From positions 122,063 to 186,062 of the forward strand of contig BIFP01000016.1 in assembly GCA_005402585.1 (NCBI GenBank): DNA of 64,000 nt, given 5' to 3'. Shown here piece after piece: positions 55,351-64,000 of this stretch. The notes beneath the pieces were generated by a model. It was not told the DNA's origin. It worked only from the letters and a program-made list of their open reading frames with translations, and made no database searches. How positions within the stretch are numbered: position 1 is the first letter of the stretch; each line of letters begins with the position of its first letter. The position numbers and the translations under genes are program-made. Source of the stretch: Micromonosporaceae bacterium KJ-029. Lineage in GTDB: Bacteria; Actinomycetota; Actinomycetes; Mycobacteriales; Micromonosporaceae.

Positions 55351-56691
55351 TCAGACGGTGAAGCCCGGTGCCGCGGCGGGCCGGACTGCCCGGGCCACCG
55401 CCTCGGCCAGCGCCGGGATCTCCCCCTCGTCCAGTTCGCTGACGGTGATCCGTAGTCCTGGCGGGGCGGCGATCCGGTAGAGCGCGCCCGGCGCGACCGC
55501 CCAGCCGGCGTCACGCAGGGCGGTCAGCGCGCTGGTCTCGTCGTCCACCGGCACCCAGACGTTGATGCCGCTGTGGGCGTGGGCACGCAGGCCGAGGCCG
55601 GCCAGGGCGGCGACCAGGGCGACCCGACGCCGTTCGTAGCTGTCGGCCGCCCGGTCGACCAGCTCGCTCGCTGCCGGGTCGCGCCAGAGCGAGAGCACCA
55701 GCCGTTGCAGCACGGTGGAGACCCAGCCGGCGCCGACCCGGGCCCGGCCGGCCACCCGGGCCACCGTCGTCTCGTCCCCCACCAGCACGGCGAGCCGCAG
55801 GTCAGGGCCGAAAGGCTTGCTCACCGAGCGGAGGAAGGCCCAGCTGCGGGTCGCGCCCGCGAGCGTTTGCAGCGGTACGCGGGCCAGCTCGGCGGCGTGG
55901 TCGTCCTCGATCAGCAGCAGGTCGGGCCGGTCGGCGAGCAGGGCGCGCAGTTGGGCGGCCCGATCGGCGGAGACCGCGGCGCCGGTGGGGTTCTGCGCCC
56001 GGCTGGTCACGATCAGCGCCCGGGCGCCGGCGTCGAGCGCGGCCTCGACCCCGGCGGCCAGCGGGCCGTCGTCGTCGACCGGTACGCCGACGGCGCGCAG
56101 CCCGAGCGCGGCGACCAGGTCGAGCAGGTTGGCCCAGCCCGGGTCCTCCACCGCCACCGCGTCGCCGGGTCGCAGGTGCGCGCCGAGCAGGCGTTCGATG
56201 CCGTCCAGCGCGCCGCCGGTGAGGGTGAGTTCCCCGGCCGGCACCCCGTCTGCGGTGAGCCGCGCCCGGGCCGCCTCGGCCAGGTCGGGTAGCACCCCGG
56301 CGGCGGAGTAGCTGATTGGGCGGTCGACGGAGTCGGCGAGGGCGCCCAGGTGCGGGCCGAGCGGTGGGAGCAGTCGCGCGTCGGGTTCGCCTCGGGACAG
56401 GTCGCGCAGCCCGGGGGCGGGCGGGGGGCCCAGCGCGGAGCGGCGGGCGGCCACCGGCGGGCGGGGCCGGACCCGGGTGCCGTGCCGGCCGGCGGTGACG
56501 ATCAGCCCCCGTTGGCGGAGTTCCTGGTAGGCCCGGGAGACGGTGGCCGGGCTGACTGCCAGCTCGGCGGCGAGCGCCCGGACCGGCGGCAGAAGTGCGC
56601 CGGGGGCGAGGGCGGTGGTGCGGATGCCCGACTCGATGCTGGCCGAAATCTCGACAGCCGTCGCGCCGGCCACCTGATAGCGTGCTGACAC
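55351..56691 (-). CDS. MocR-type GntR/aminotransferase transcriptional regulator
   Basis: 446 residues, GTG start. The N-terminal GntR winged helix is VEISASIESGIRTTALAPGALLPPVRALAAELAVSPATVSRAYQELRQRGLI. The rest is a fold-type I aminotransferase domain that binds PLP (ISYSAAGVLPDLAEAARARL, VEDPGWANLLDLV, ALIVTSRAQNPTGAAVSADRAAQLRALL, LRSVSKPFGPDLRLAVLVG with the Lys that would hold PLP). MocR regulators control vitamin B6 or amino-acid genes. The divergent gene 35 bases away encodes a PNPOx-like fusion, a likely target. The transcript may be leaderless (TACAAT 10 bases before the start). Confidence 0.9.
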   Translation of the reverse strand: MSARYQVAGATAVEISASIESGIRTTALAPGALLPPVRALAAELAVSPATVSRAYQELRQRGLIVTAGRHGTRVRPRPPVAARRSALGPPPAPGLRDLSRGEPDARLLPPLGPHLGALADSVDRPISYSAAGVLPDLAEAARARLTADGVPAGELTLTGGALDGIERLLGAHLRPGDAVAVEDPGWANLLDLVAALGLRAVGVPVDDDGPLAAGVEAALDAGARALIVTSRAQNPTGAAVSADRAAQLRALLADRPDLLLIEDDHAAELARVPLQTLAGATRSWAFLRSVSKPFGPDLRLAVLVGDETTVARVAGRARVGAGWVSTVLQRLVLSLWRDPAASELVDRAADSYERRRVALVAALAGLGLRAHAHSGINVWVPVDDETSALTALRDAGWAVAPGALYRIAAPPGLRITVSELDEGEIPALAEAVARAVRPAAAPGFTV

Positions 56692-56713
56692 AAATTCAGC
56701 ATTGTACTAGAAC
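56685..56713 (+). promoter_or_regulatory. Overlapping divergent promoters of the MocR and PNPOx-GNAT genes
   Basis: Plus strand: CTGACA (56685-56690), 17 bases, TAGAAC (56708-56713). Minus strand: TACAAT (about 56701-56706) lies just upstream of the MocR GTG. The two promoters share about 30 bases, so MocR bound here could control both genes. Confidence 0.45.
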
Positions 56714-56725
56714 AAAGGTGGATGC

Positions 56726-57970
56726 ATGTACCCGCAGACCGCCCGTACCACTACAAGCCGCTCACGGGACCGGATGAGCTACGACCGGGACGTCGCGCAC
56801 GCCGCACTCGACGAGGCGTACCACTGCGCGCTCGGGTTCACCGTGGACGGTGAACCACGTGTGCTGCCCACCCTGCACGTACGCGTCGGCGACACGCTCT
56901 ACCTGCACGGCTCCACCGGCAGCCGGCCGCTGCTGGCCGCCCGGGGCGACGGGTTGCCGGTCTGTGTGGCGGTCACTCTGCTCGACGGGCTGGTCTACGC
57001 CCGCTCGCAGTTCAACCACAGCGCCAACTACCGGTCGGTGGTCGCACACGGCACCGCCCACCTGGTCACCGACCCGGGCGAGAAGGCCGAGGTGCTGACC
57101 GCCCTGATGGAGAAGGTCGGCGCCGGCCGCGCCGCCGACAGCCGACCGCCGAACCGCCGCGAGCTGGCCGAGACCGCCGTGCTGGCGCTGCCGCTACGCG
57201 AGGTGTCGGTCCGCACCCGCACCGGCGGCGTACAGGACGACCCGGCCGACCTCGCGCTGGCGCACTGGGCCGGGGTGGTGCCGCTGCGCTTGACCGCCGG
57301 CCGGCCCGAGCCCGACGAGGGCGTGACCGCGCCGGTGCCGGCGTACCTGCGCCCGGCCCGCTCGCCGTGGCACGAGCCGGCCGCCGGGCACGGCGCGCAC
57401 GTACGGCTGGAACCGCTGGACCTGTCCCACGCCGACGAGCTGTACGCGGCGACCACCGACCCGGAGGTCTGGCAGCACCTGAGCCGGCCGTCGCCGACCG
57501 ACCCGGCGCAGCTGCGCGAGGTGATCGCGACCGCCCTGGCCGAACAGCACCGGGGCGAGCGGGTCGCCTGGGTGCAACGGTGCGCGGTCACCGGCGCGGT
57601 GGTCGGCAGCACCTCCTACTACGAGATCGACCCTGAGCGGCGGTCGGTGGCGATCGGGCACACCTTCCTCGGCCGGCCCTGGTGGCGTACCGGGATCAAC
57701 ACCGAGGCGAAGCTGCTGCTGCTCACCCGCGCCTTCGACGAGTTGGGCGCGGTACGGGTGGTCTGGCACACCGACATCCGCAACGAGCGCTCGCAGCGGG
57801 CCATCGAGCGGCTCGGCGCCACGCGGGAGGGGGTGCTGCGCCGGCACCGGCTGCGCCCGGACGGCTCGTGGCGCGACACCGTCCAGTATTCGATGATCGT
57901 CGACGAGTGGCCGAACGCACAGCTCAGGCTGCGGGAAAGGCTTCGCTCTGCGGCCCCGGTGGCCGGATGA
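56726..57970 (+). CDS. Fusion of a pyridoxamine-phosphate-oxidase-like FMN domain and a GNAT acetyltransferase
   Basis: 414 residues. Residues 15-195 resemble the FMN-binding split-barrel (DRDVAHAALDEAYHCALGFTVDGEPRVLPTLHVRVGDTLYLHGSTGSR). Residues 225-400 form a RimJ/RimL-type GNAT domain (VRLEPLDLSHADELYAATTDPEVWQHL, IGHTFLGRPWWRTGINTEAKLLLL, RNERSQRAIERLGATREGVLRRHRLRPDGSWRDTVQYSMIVDEW). The substrate is unknown; coupling flavin chemistry to acetylation is unusual. An inner ATG (MSYDRD) is an alternative start. The stop overlaps the LysE start (ATGA). Confidence 0.85.
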   Translation: MYPQTARTTTSRSRDRMSYDRDVAHAALDEAYHCALGFTVDGEPRVLPTLHVRVGDTLYLHGSTGSRPLLAARGDGLPVCVAVTLLDGLVYARSQFNHSANYRSVVAHGTAHLVTDPGEKAEVLTALMEKVGAGRAADSRPPNRRELAETAVLALPLREVSVRTRTGGVQDDPADLALAHWAGVVPLRLTAGRPEPDEGVTAPVPAYLRPARSPWHEPAAGHGAHVRLEPLDLSHADELYAATTDPEVWQHLSRPSPTDPAQLREVIATALAEQHRGERVAWVQRCAVTGAVVGSTSYYEIDPERRSVAIGHTFLGRPWWRTGINTEAKLLLLTRAFDELGAVRVVWHTDIRNERSQRAIERLGATREGVLRRHRLRPDGSWRDTVQYSMIVDEWPNAQLRLRERLRSAAPVAG

Positions 57971-58629
57971 TGTCCGGCGTGCTGGGGATCACCGACATCT
58001 GGACGTACGTACTGGGCACCGTGGCCATCGTGCTGCTGCCCGGGCCCAACTCACTCTTCGTGCTCTCCACCGCCGCCCGCCGGGGCGTAGGCACCGGTTA
58101 CCGGGCCGCGGCTGGAGTGTTCGTCGGCGACGGGGTGCTCATGTTCCTCTCCGCCGCCGGGGTGGCGTCGCTGCTCAAGGCGTACCCACCGGTCTTCCTC
58201 GTGATCAAGTACGCGGGTGCCGCGTACCTGGGTTACGTGGGGTTGACCATGCTGCGCGCGGCCTGGCGGCGCTGGCGGGACCGCAACGACCCGAGCACGC
58301 CGCGGCTGATCGACGCCGCGCAGCCGGCGGAGATGCGCAGCCCGTTCCGCAAGGCCCTCGTGATCAGCCTGCTCAACCCGAAGGCGATCCTCTTCTTCAT
58401 CTCGTTCTTCATCCAGTTCGTCGACCCGACCTACCCGTGGCCGGCGCTGTCCTTCATGCTGCTCGGCCTGATCGCCCAGGTGACCAGCGCGCTCTACCTG
58501 ACCGCGCTGATCTTCGCGGGGACGTTCCTGGCCGCCCAGTTCCGGCAGCGTCGCCGGCTCTCCGCCGGCGCGACCACCGCCGTCGGCGCGCTGTTCCTCG
58601 GCTTCGGCCTCAAGCTCGCCCAGGGATGA
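57967..58629 (+). CDS. LysE-family amino-acid exporter
   Basis: 220 residues, six hydrophobic segments. WTYVLGTVAIVLLPGPNSLFVLSTAARRGVGTGYRAAAGVFVGD and KYAGAAYLGYVGLTMLR plus KALVISLLNPKAILFFISFFIQF identify the LysE/RhtB exporters; it is close in layout to LeuE. It overlaps the PNPOx-GNAT gene by ATGA, so both are co-translated and probably under the divergent MocR. It ends at the GGGGCCC repeat. Confidence 0.88.
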   Translation: MMSGVLGITDIWTYVLGTVAIVLLPGPNSLFVLSTAARRGVGTGYRAAAGVFVGDGVLMFLSAAGVASLLKAYPPVFLVIKYAGAAYLGYVGLTMLRAAWRRWRDRNDPSTPRLIDAAQPAEMRSPFRKALVISLLNPKAILFFISFFIQFVDPTYPWPALSFMLLGLIAQVTSALYLTALIFAGTFLAAQFRQRRRLSAGATTAVGALFLGFGLKLAQG

Positions 58630-58682
58630 AAGGAGGGGCCCCTTATTAACGCCTGAGGTAGTAAAGGGGCCCCCTCCTAACA
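58628..58682 (-). repeat. Dimeric GGGGCCC intergenic repeat, copy D
   Basis: On the minus strand gttaggagggggcccc and, 31 bases on, gttaataaggggcccc. It fills the convergent junction of the LysE and second Spo0M genes. Confidence 0.8.
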
Positions 58683-58722
58683 CCAACCACGGCGCGGCAC
58701 ACCAGCCGCCTACGGCGAGGTG

Positions 58723-59643
58723 TCAGGTGCCGTCGCCACCGCCACCGACGCCGGGACTGCCCGCCGTGCCGCCCAGGCCGAAGCCGGGCTGGATCGGCTC
58801 GTCGGGTGGGCGGCTGACGTGGGCCGACTCGGTGATGGTGGCCGACCAGTCGGCGTGCGCCGCCGCGGCGGCGTGCCGATTGATCGCCTCGCGCAGCCAG
58901 GCATCCACGGTGGACACCCAGTCCCGCTGGCCGGCACCGGCATGCCAGACCCGGAACCGGCTGATGCTGGTGTGGGTGATCCCGGCCAGCGCCAGCCGGC
59001 GGTCGCACCAGAGGATCACCTCGAGACCCGCGGAGTTGGCCACGAAGATCACCTCCAGCTCGGTGATCGGGCCGGCGTAGAGCGGGCCCACCCAGAAACC
59101 CCACCGCTGGTGCAGGCTCAGGGCCTGCTCGACCCCGGGCAGCCGGCCGTCGACCAGCCCGGACTGGCGCACGCTGAAGCCGAGCGTGTCCAGGGCGGCC
59201 AGTACGTGCTGCTGGGTGGGCAGCGGATGGACGAAGATCGGCACCATCGCCCCCTGGTCCAGCGCGGGCTCGATCGCCACCTCGGTACGCAGCCCCATCC
59301 GCAGGCTGAGCAACGGCACCCCGCCGAGCGTCGTCACCGGCGTCTCCCAGGGCAACGGGAACTCGAACGGGATCGACCGACCCCGCCCGGCCCGCAGCAC
59401 CAGCGGGCCGGAGACCTGGTCCTGATGGAACTGCACCAGCCGCCGGGGCGCCTCCGGATCGTCCGGCTCAACTGTGCTGACCAGGCCGAGCCGGACGTGG
59501 TAGACGGGCACGTCGACGGGGCCGGCGATGATGGTCACCCGCCCCGGCAACCGCAGGCCGGGGCGGGTGCTCGGGTTGGCCAGGGCGGTACGCACCGTCA
59601 GGCCCGTACCGCCCGACTCCGGTGACACCCCCGTCAGCCGCAC
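58723..59643 (-). CDS. Spo0M (SpoOM) family protein, copy 2
   Basis: 306 residues. TVRTALANPSTRPGLRLPGRVTIIAGP, PLPWETPVTTLGG and LSLRMGLRTEVAIE parallel the copy at 9310 ([25 protein letters not shown]). Sequence is divergent and the C-terminus carries a 45-residue Gly/Pro tail. The paralogs may have separate partners. Its N-terminus abuts the CNNM-type gene's end by 11 bases, so it is co-directional with it. Confidence 0.82.
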   Translation of the reverse strand: MRLTGVSPESGGTGLTVRTALANPSTRPGLRLPGRVTIIAGPVDVPVYHVRLGLVSTVEPDDPEAPRRLVQFHQDQVSGPLVLRAGRGRSIPFEFPLPWETPVTTLGGVPLLSLRMGLRTEVAIEPALDQGAMVPIFVHPLPTQQHVLAALDTLGFSVRQSGLVDGRLPGVEQALSLHQRWGFWVGPLYAGPITELEVIFVANSAGLEVILWCDRRLALAGITHTSISRFRVWHAGAGQRDWVSTVDAWLREAINRHAAAAAHADWSATITESAHVSRPPDEPIQPGFGLGGTAGSPGVGGGGDGT

Positions 59644-59654
59644 CCGTGTCGCTC

Positions 59655-60722
59655 CTATCTGAGCCGGCGCACCGCGCGCGGGATCGGGTCGGTCTCGTCG
59701 TCGAACTCCCCGATGACCTCCTCCAGCAGGTCCTCCAGCGCGACGAAGCCGATCGGCCGGGTCGGACCGCCGCCGTTGCGGACCAGCGCGAGCTGGGACT
59801 GGCGGGCCCGCATCGCGGCCACCGCCTCGGTCACGGTGGCCGTGGCAGGCAGCGCGATCGCCTCGTTCATCAGATCGCCGGCGACGGCGTGGGGGCGGGT
59901 GGCCGTGGCCCGCACCGCCTCCCGTACGTGCACCAGGCCGCAGACGTCACCACCGGCGTCCAGCACCGCCAGCCGCGACCGGCCGCTGTCCCGGCTGACC
60001 TGCTCGATCCGGTCCACCGGGTCGTCCCGGCGCACCGTCACCATCCGGTCCACCGGCTCCATCACCTGGGCGACGGTGGTCCCCTGCAACTCCAGCATGC
60101 TGGTCAGCAGCTCGTGCTGCGCGGCACCCAACAGCCCGTGCTCGCGGGACTGTTCCAGCAGCATCCGCAGCTCGTCCGGGCCGTGCACCTGGGCCAGCTG
60201 GTCCTGCGGGTTGACCTTGACCAGTCGCAGCATCGCGTTGGCCAACGCGTTGAGGGCCGACAGCACCGGCCGGGCCACCCGGGCGAAGGCCCGGAACGGC
60301 AGGGCCAGCAGCAACGCGGAACGTTCCGCGTCGGTGATCGCCCAGGACTTCGGCGCCATCTCGCCGACCACCAGGTGCAGGAAGGTGACCAGGCTCAGCG
60401 CGAAAATCAGCGCGACCACGTGGCTGGCGCCGTACGGCAGGCCGACGGCGTGCAGCAGCGGACTGAGCAGACGCTCGATCGCCGGTTCGGCCAGGGCACC
60501 GAGGCCCAGCGTGCACAGCGTGATGCCGAGCTGCGCACCGGCCAGCATCAGCGACAGCTCGCGTACGCCGTCGAGGGCGGCGCGGGCCGCCCGGCCGCCG
60601 CCGGCCGCCGCCTGCTCCAGGCGGTACCGCTTGCTCGCCACCAGGGCGAACTCGGCGGCGACGAAGAATCCGTTCAGCGCCAGCAGCACCACGGAGATGA
60701 TCAGCGCGAGTCCGGCGCTCAT
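59655..60722 (-). CDS. CNNM-CBS (hemolysin C/CorC-like) membrane protein, smaller copy
   Basis: 355 residues. A DUF21/CNNM transmembrane region (LALIISVVLLALNGFFVAAEFALVASKRYRLEQAA, SLVTFLHLVVGEMAPKSWAITDAERSALLLALPFRA) is followed by paired CBS domains (VMEPVDRMVTVRRDDPVDRIEQVSRDSGRSRLAVLD). The third, CorC_HlyC, domain is absent. It is thought to export magnesium or other divalent ions. The ATG overlaps the stop of the mini-ORF repeat at 60719-60802. Confidence 0.88.
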   Translation of the reverse strand: MSAGLALIISVVLLALNGFFVAAEFALVASKRYRLEQAAAGGGRAARAALDGVRELSLMLAGAQLGITLCTLGLGALAEPAIERLLSPLLHAVGLPYGASHVVALIFALSLVTFLHLVVGEMAPKSWAITDAERSALLLALPFRAFARVARPVLSALNALANAMLRLVKVNPQDQLAQVHGPDELRMLLEQSREHGLLGAAQHELLTSMLELQGTTVAQVMEPVDRMVTVRRDDPVDRIEQVSRDSGRSRLAVLDAGGDVCGLVHVREAVRATATRPHAVAGDLMNEAIALPATATVTEAVAAMRARQSQLALVRNGGGPTRPIGFVALEDLLEEVIGEFDDETDPIPRAVRRLR

Positions 60723-60802
60723 GCCGTCACCTCGCTTCGCTCGGCGCCGGACTGAGCGGTTTCCGCACCGCGTTGCTGATTCGCTCGCTGACGCTCGCTC
60801 AT
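60719..60802 (-). repeat. 80-bp-type mini-ORF repeat between the two CNNM genes
   Basis: On the minus strand it starts atgagcgagcgtcagcgagc and encodes 27 residues beginning MSERQRAN, like the units at 4687. Its ATG overlaps the stop of the upstream CNNM gene and its TGA overlaps the ATG of the downstream one. Only the first eight codons match; the rest (to SEVTA) echoes the end of the upstream gene (REEVTA), as if the unit's 3' part was copied from its site. Confidence 0.8.
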
Positions 60803-62151
60803 GCCGTCACCTCCTCACGCCCGCCGGTCACCTGGAGGCGGACCGAGTCGGCGACGTGCCGGTCGACCGCGAGCACCTCGACGAGGGCGCGCGGAAGTTC
60901 CTCGTTGTGGTCACCGTCGGCCGGCAGCCTGATCTCCAGCCGGTCACCGACCTCGGGCACCCGGCCCAGCTCCCGCATGACCAACCCGGAGAGGGTGTCG
61001 TACTCGGGATGCTCGGGCAGCGCGATACCGGTGCTGTCGGCGACCTCGTCGATCCGCCAGCGCGCGGGCACCACCCACGAGCCGTCCTCCTGCCGCGCCG
61101 GGGCCCGCTCCGGTGGGTCGTCCTCGTCGCGGATTGGCCCGACCAACTCCTCGGCGATGTCCTCCAGCGTGATGACGCCGGCGAAGCCGCCGTACTCGTC
61201 GACCACGCAGGCGAGCTGGCGGTGCCCGGAGCGCAGCCGGTCCAGCACCGTCGGCAGCGGCAGCGTCTCCGGTACCAGCAGCGGCGGTACGGCCACCGTG
61301 CTGACCGGGGTGGTGGCGCGCTCGGCCGGGGGTACCCGGAGCACGTCGGCGATGCCGATCACGCCGACCAGGTCGTCGACGCCCTCCGCGCCGCGCACCG
61401 GGAAACGGGAGCGACCGGTGTCGAGCAGCTCGACCACCCGGCTGATCGGCTCGTCCGCCCGGACGGTGTGCACGTCGACCCGGGGCACCATGGCCTCGCC
61501 GGCGGTCAGCTCGCGGAAGTCGAGCCCCCGGTCGAGCAGCGTCGACATCTCGGCGTCGAGGTGCCCTTCGAGGCGGGACTCGGCGATGATCTGCTCCAGG
61601 TCCTCGGGGGTGGCGCCGCTGGGCAGTTCCTCGATCGGCTCGATGCCGACCCGCCGCAGCAGCCGCACCGCGGCCCGGTCGAACAGCTTGATCACCGGGC
61701 CGGCGATCGCCAGGTAGACGAGGGTGGAGCGGGACAGCGCCCGAGCGACCGCCTCGGGGCGGGCGATGGCCAGGTTCTTCGGGGCCAGCTCGCCCACCAC
61801 CATCTGCACGATGGTGGCGATGACAAGGGCCAGGGCGACCGACAGCGGCAGACTGACCCCGGTGGAGACGCCGGCGACGCCGAGCAGTTCGGCCAGGCCG
61901 GCGCCGAGGTAGGGCTCGGCGGCGTAGCCGACCAGCAGGGCGGTGACGGTGATGCCGAGCTGCGCACCGGAGAGCATGAACGACAGCCGGCTGGTGACCT
62001 CCAGGGCTCGGGCGGACGCCTGGTCGCCCTCGGCGGCGCGCTGCTTGAGCTTGCCCCGGTCGACGGCGACGTAGCCGAACTCCTGCGCGACGAAGTACCC
62101 CGTCGCGACGGTCAGAACGATGATCAGAAGAAGACCGACGAGGATCAACAC
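60799..62151 (-). CDS. CNNM-CBS-CorC_HlyC membrane protein, larger copy
   Basis: 450 residues. It has the CNNM region (ILVGLLLIIVLTVATGYFVAQEFGYVAVDRGKLKQRAAEG, MVVGELAPKNLAIARPEAVARAL), CBS domains (VPRVDVHTVRADEPISRVVELLDTGRSRFPV, VDEYGGFAGVITLEDIAEELVG) and a C-terminal CorC_HlyC domain (about 360-450). It is upstream of the shorter copy, linked through the mini-ORF repeat. A tandem CNNM pair is usual in actinobacteria. Confidence 0.9.
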   Translation of the reverse strand: MLILVGLLLIIVLTVATGYFVAQEFGYVAVDRGKLKQRAAEGDQASARALEVTSRLSFMLSGAQLGITVTALLVGYAAEPYLGAGLAELLGVAGVSTGVSLPLSVALALVIATIVQMVVGELAPKNLAIARPEAVARALSRSTLVYLAIAGPVIKLFDRAAVRLLRRVGIEPIEELPSGATPEDLEQIIAESRLEGHLDAEMSTLLDRGLDFRELTAGEAMVPRVDVHTVRADEPISRVVELLDTGRSRFPVRGAEGVDDLVGVIGIADVLRVPPAERATTPVSTVAVPPLLVPETLPLPTVLDRLRSGHRQLACVVDEYGGFAGVITLEDIAEELVGPIRDEDDPPERAPARQEDGSWVVPARWRIDEVADSTGIALPEHPEYDTLSGLVMRELGRVPEVGDRLEIRLPADGDHNEELPRALVEVLAVDRHVADSVRLQVTGGREEVTA

Positions 62152-62291
62152 GGGAGGCTCAGGGCTCCCGGTGCCGTCGGGTCGTGTGGACGCCGGGGCT
62201 TACCCGGCTGGCTACTGCTGCCCTCCTGGGCAGAAGAGTCGATCATCCCGTCATTCTACCGGCCCGGACGCCCGGTCCGGGTGGCGTGCGG

Positions 62292-62331
62292 CGAGTGGTC
62301 CCGGCGGCTGACACACCGCCGGGACCACTCG
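62292..62331. terminator. Hairpin after the M28 peptidase gene
   Basis: cgagtggtcccggcgg (62292-62307) and ccgccgggaccactcg (62316-62331) form a perfect 16-bp stem with an eight-base loop, 23 bases beyond the M28 stop codon on the minus strand. Confidence 0.75.
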
Positions 62332-62353
62332 TTTCGGTCGGTCTACAGGCGGG

Positions 62354-63595
<1,242 letters not shown>

Positions 63596-63602
63596 TTACC
63601 TT

Positions 63603-63911
63603 TCAGTGCGCTCTGGTGAGCACATGGTTGGTAGTCCCGCCTTGCGGTGGGACGGTCCCGGTCTGACTGGCGGTTGCCGTGCCGGGTTCACGTTTCACGG
63701 CCACCTGCCCGCGTGCGCGGGTCTTCTGGTCGGCTCCACGTGCTGCCACCGGGCCACTCCCGGCGGTGTCGAACTTGGCCGCCAGGGCGGCCAGGTTGAG
63801 TGCGGCGTTGTGGTCGCGGTCGATGACCAGGCCGCACGCGTCACACACGTATTCACGCTCGTGCAGGGCGAGTTTGGTTTTCACCGCGCCGCATGCCGAG
63901 CAGGTCTTAGA
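63603..63911 (-). pseudogene. TnpB (IS200/IS605 type) C-terminal fragment
   Basis: About 102 codons: KTCSACGAVKTKLALHEREYVCDACGLVIDRDHNAALNLAAL, the CxxC...CxxC zinc finger and RuvC-III Asp (DRDHNAALNL) of TnpB, then a typical GC-rich tail ending TGTVPPQGGTTN. The 5' part beyond 63911 no longer matches TnpB (the expected YPSSKTC reads YPTVSKTC), so the gene is truncated. Only the 3' end, from which the omega RNA scaffold would derive, remains intact. Confidence 0.8.
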
Positions 63912-64000
63912 GACTGTCGGGTAACCGGTCTGATCCGATGGGTTATGGCGAGACGTGTCGATGTGGGGTGCTCGACAAATAGGTCATCCCCGCCATGATC
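63912..64000 (+). other. Possible end of a second insertion element
   Basis: From gactgtcgggtaaccggt (63912) the sequence no longer reads as TnpB and resembles the terminal region of a different transposon; MARRVDVG can be read from an ATG at about 63943. Too little is visible for a family call. Confidence 0.35.

Overview
The window is very GC-rich, almost fully coding DNA from an actinomycete. Several things point to Micromonosporaceae (a Micromonospora- or Salinispora-like organism): the recA-recX and nrdR-nrdJ/lexA clusters, class II ribonucleotide reductase, RNase Y, IdeR- and LexA-type operators of actinobacterial form, a DUF397/Scr1 remnant, Spo0M paralogs and dispersed GGGGCCC repeats. 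The placement is inferred from protein style and gene order, not from a search. About 57 protein genes, two broken genes and one element fragment are supported. No rRNA, tRNA or CRISPR array was recognised.

Layout. 0-2 kb: end of a PfkB kinase, DUF3099, a BrnT/BrnA-like toxin-antitoxin pair and an HhH-GPD glycosylase. 2-6 kb: ferric-iron ABC transporter (fbpABC) behind an IdeR box, with two tandem 80-bp mini-ORF repeats between permease and ATPase. 6-13 kb: secreted subtilase, methyltransferase-dtd, Spo0M, a SigB-type sigma factor and an ArsR-SRPBCC-glyoxalase operon. 13-18 kb: rhodanese, AcuC deacetylase and Pat-like acetyltransferase on the minus strand, diverging from an IdeR/DtxR regulator. 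18-22.7 kb: DGPF/ECF42 sigma pair, BtrH-like protein and a decayed Scr1 regulator fused to DUF397. 22.7-27.5 kb: nrdR-nrdJ diverging from lexA, with candidate NrdR and SOS boxes. 27.5-35 kb: a Gly-rich-tailed membrane protein, hflX, malic enzyme, dapF, miaA and a LigB-like gene. 35-42.7 kb: NTF2-like, DUF349, a ricin-pectate lyase, miaB, DUF2277 and selD. 42.9-46.2 kb: gluABCD-type glutamate transporter. 46.4-51.6 kb: rny, recX, recA and DUF3046. 51.6-62 kb: MFS, acyl-CoA dehydrogenase, a UdgX-type uracil glycosylase, MocR with a PNPOx-GNAT fusion and LysE exporter, a second Spo0M, and two CNNM/CBS proteins separated by another mini-ORF repeat. 62-64 kb: an M28 peptidase interrupted by a TnpB-type element fragment that is itself broken.

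How it fits together. Iron: an IdeR gene at 17.7 kb and an IdeR box on fbpABC. DNA damage and dNTP supply: lexA and recA both carry SOS-box sequences, next to nrdRJ, recX and UdgX. Protein acetylation: acetyltransferase and deacetylase are neighbours. tRNA and translation maintenance: miaA, miaB, dtd, hflX and rny.

The most unusual signals are three repeat families. The first is an 80-bp unit that encodes a 27-residue mini-ORF and keeps ATGA stop-start overlaps with both flanking genes; it resembles mycobacterial MIRUs and occurs three times at two loci. The second is a dimeric repeat of about 31 nt with a GGGGCCC core, at four convergent gene junctions. The third is a long hairpin family with CGATCATG ends at gene 3' ends. 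With ordinary terminators, they give nearly every convergent junction a hairpin.
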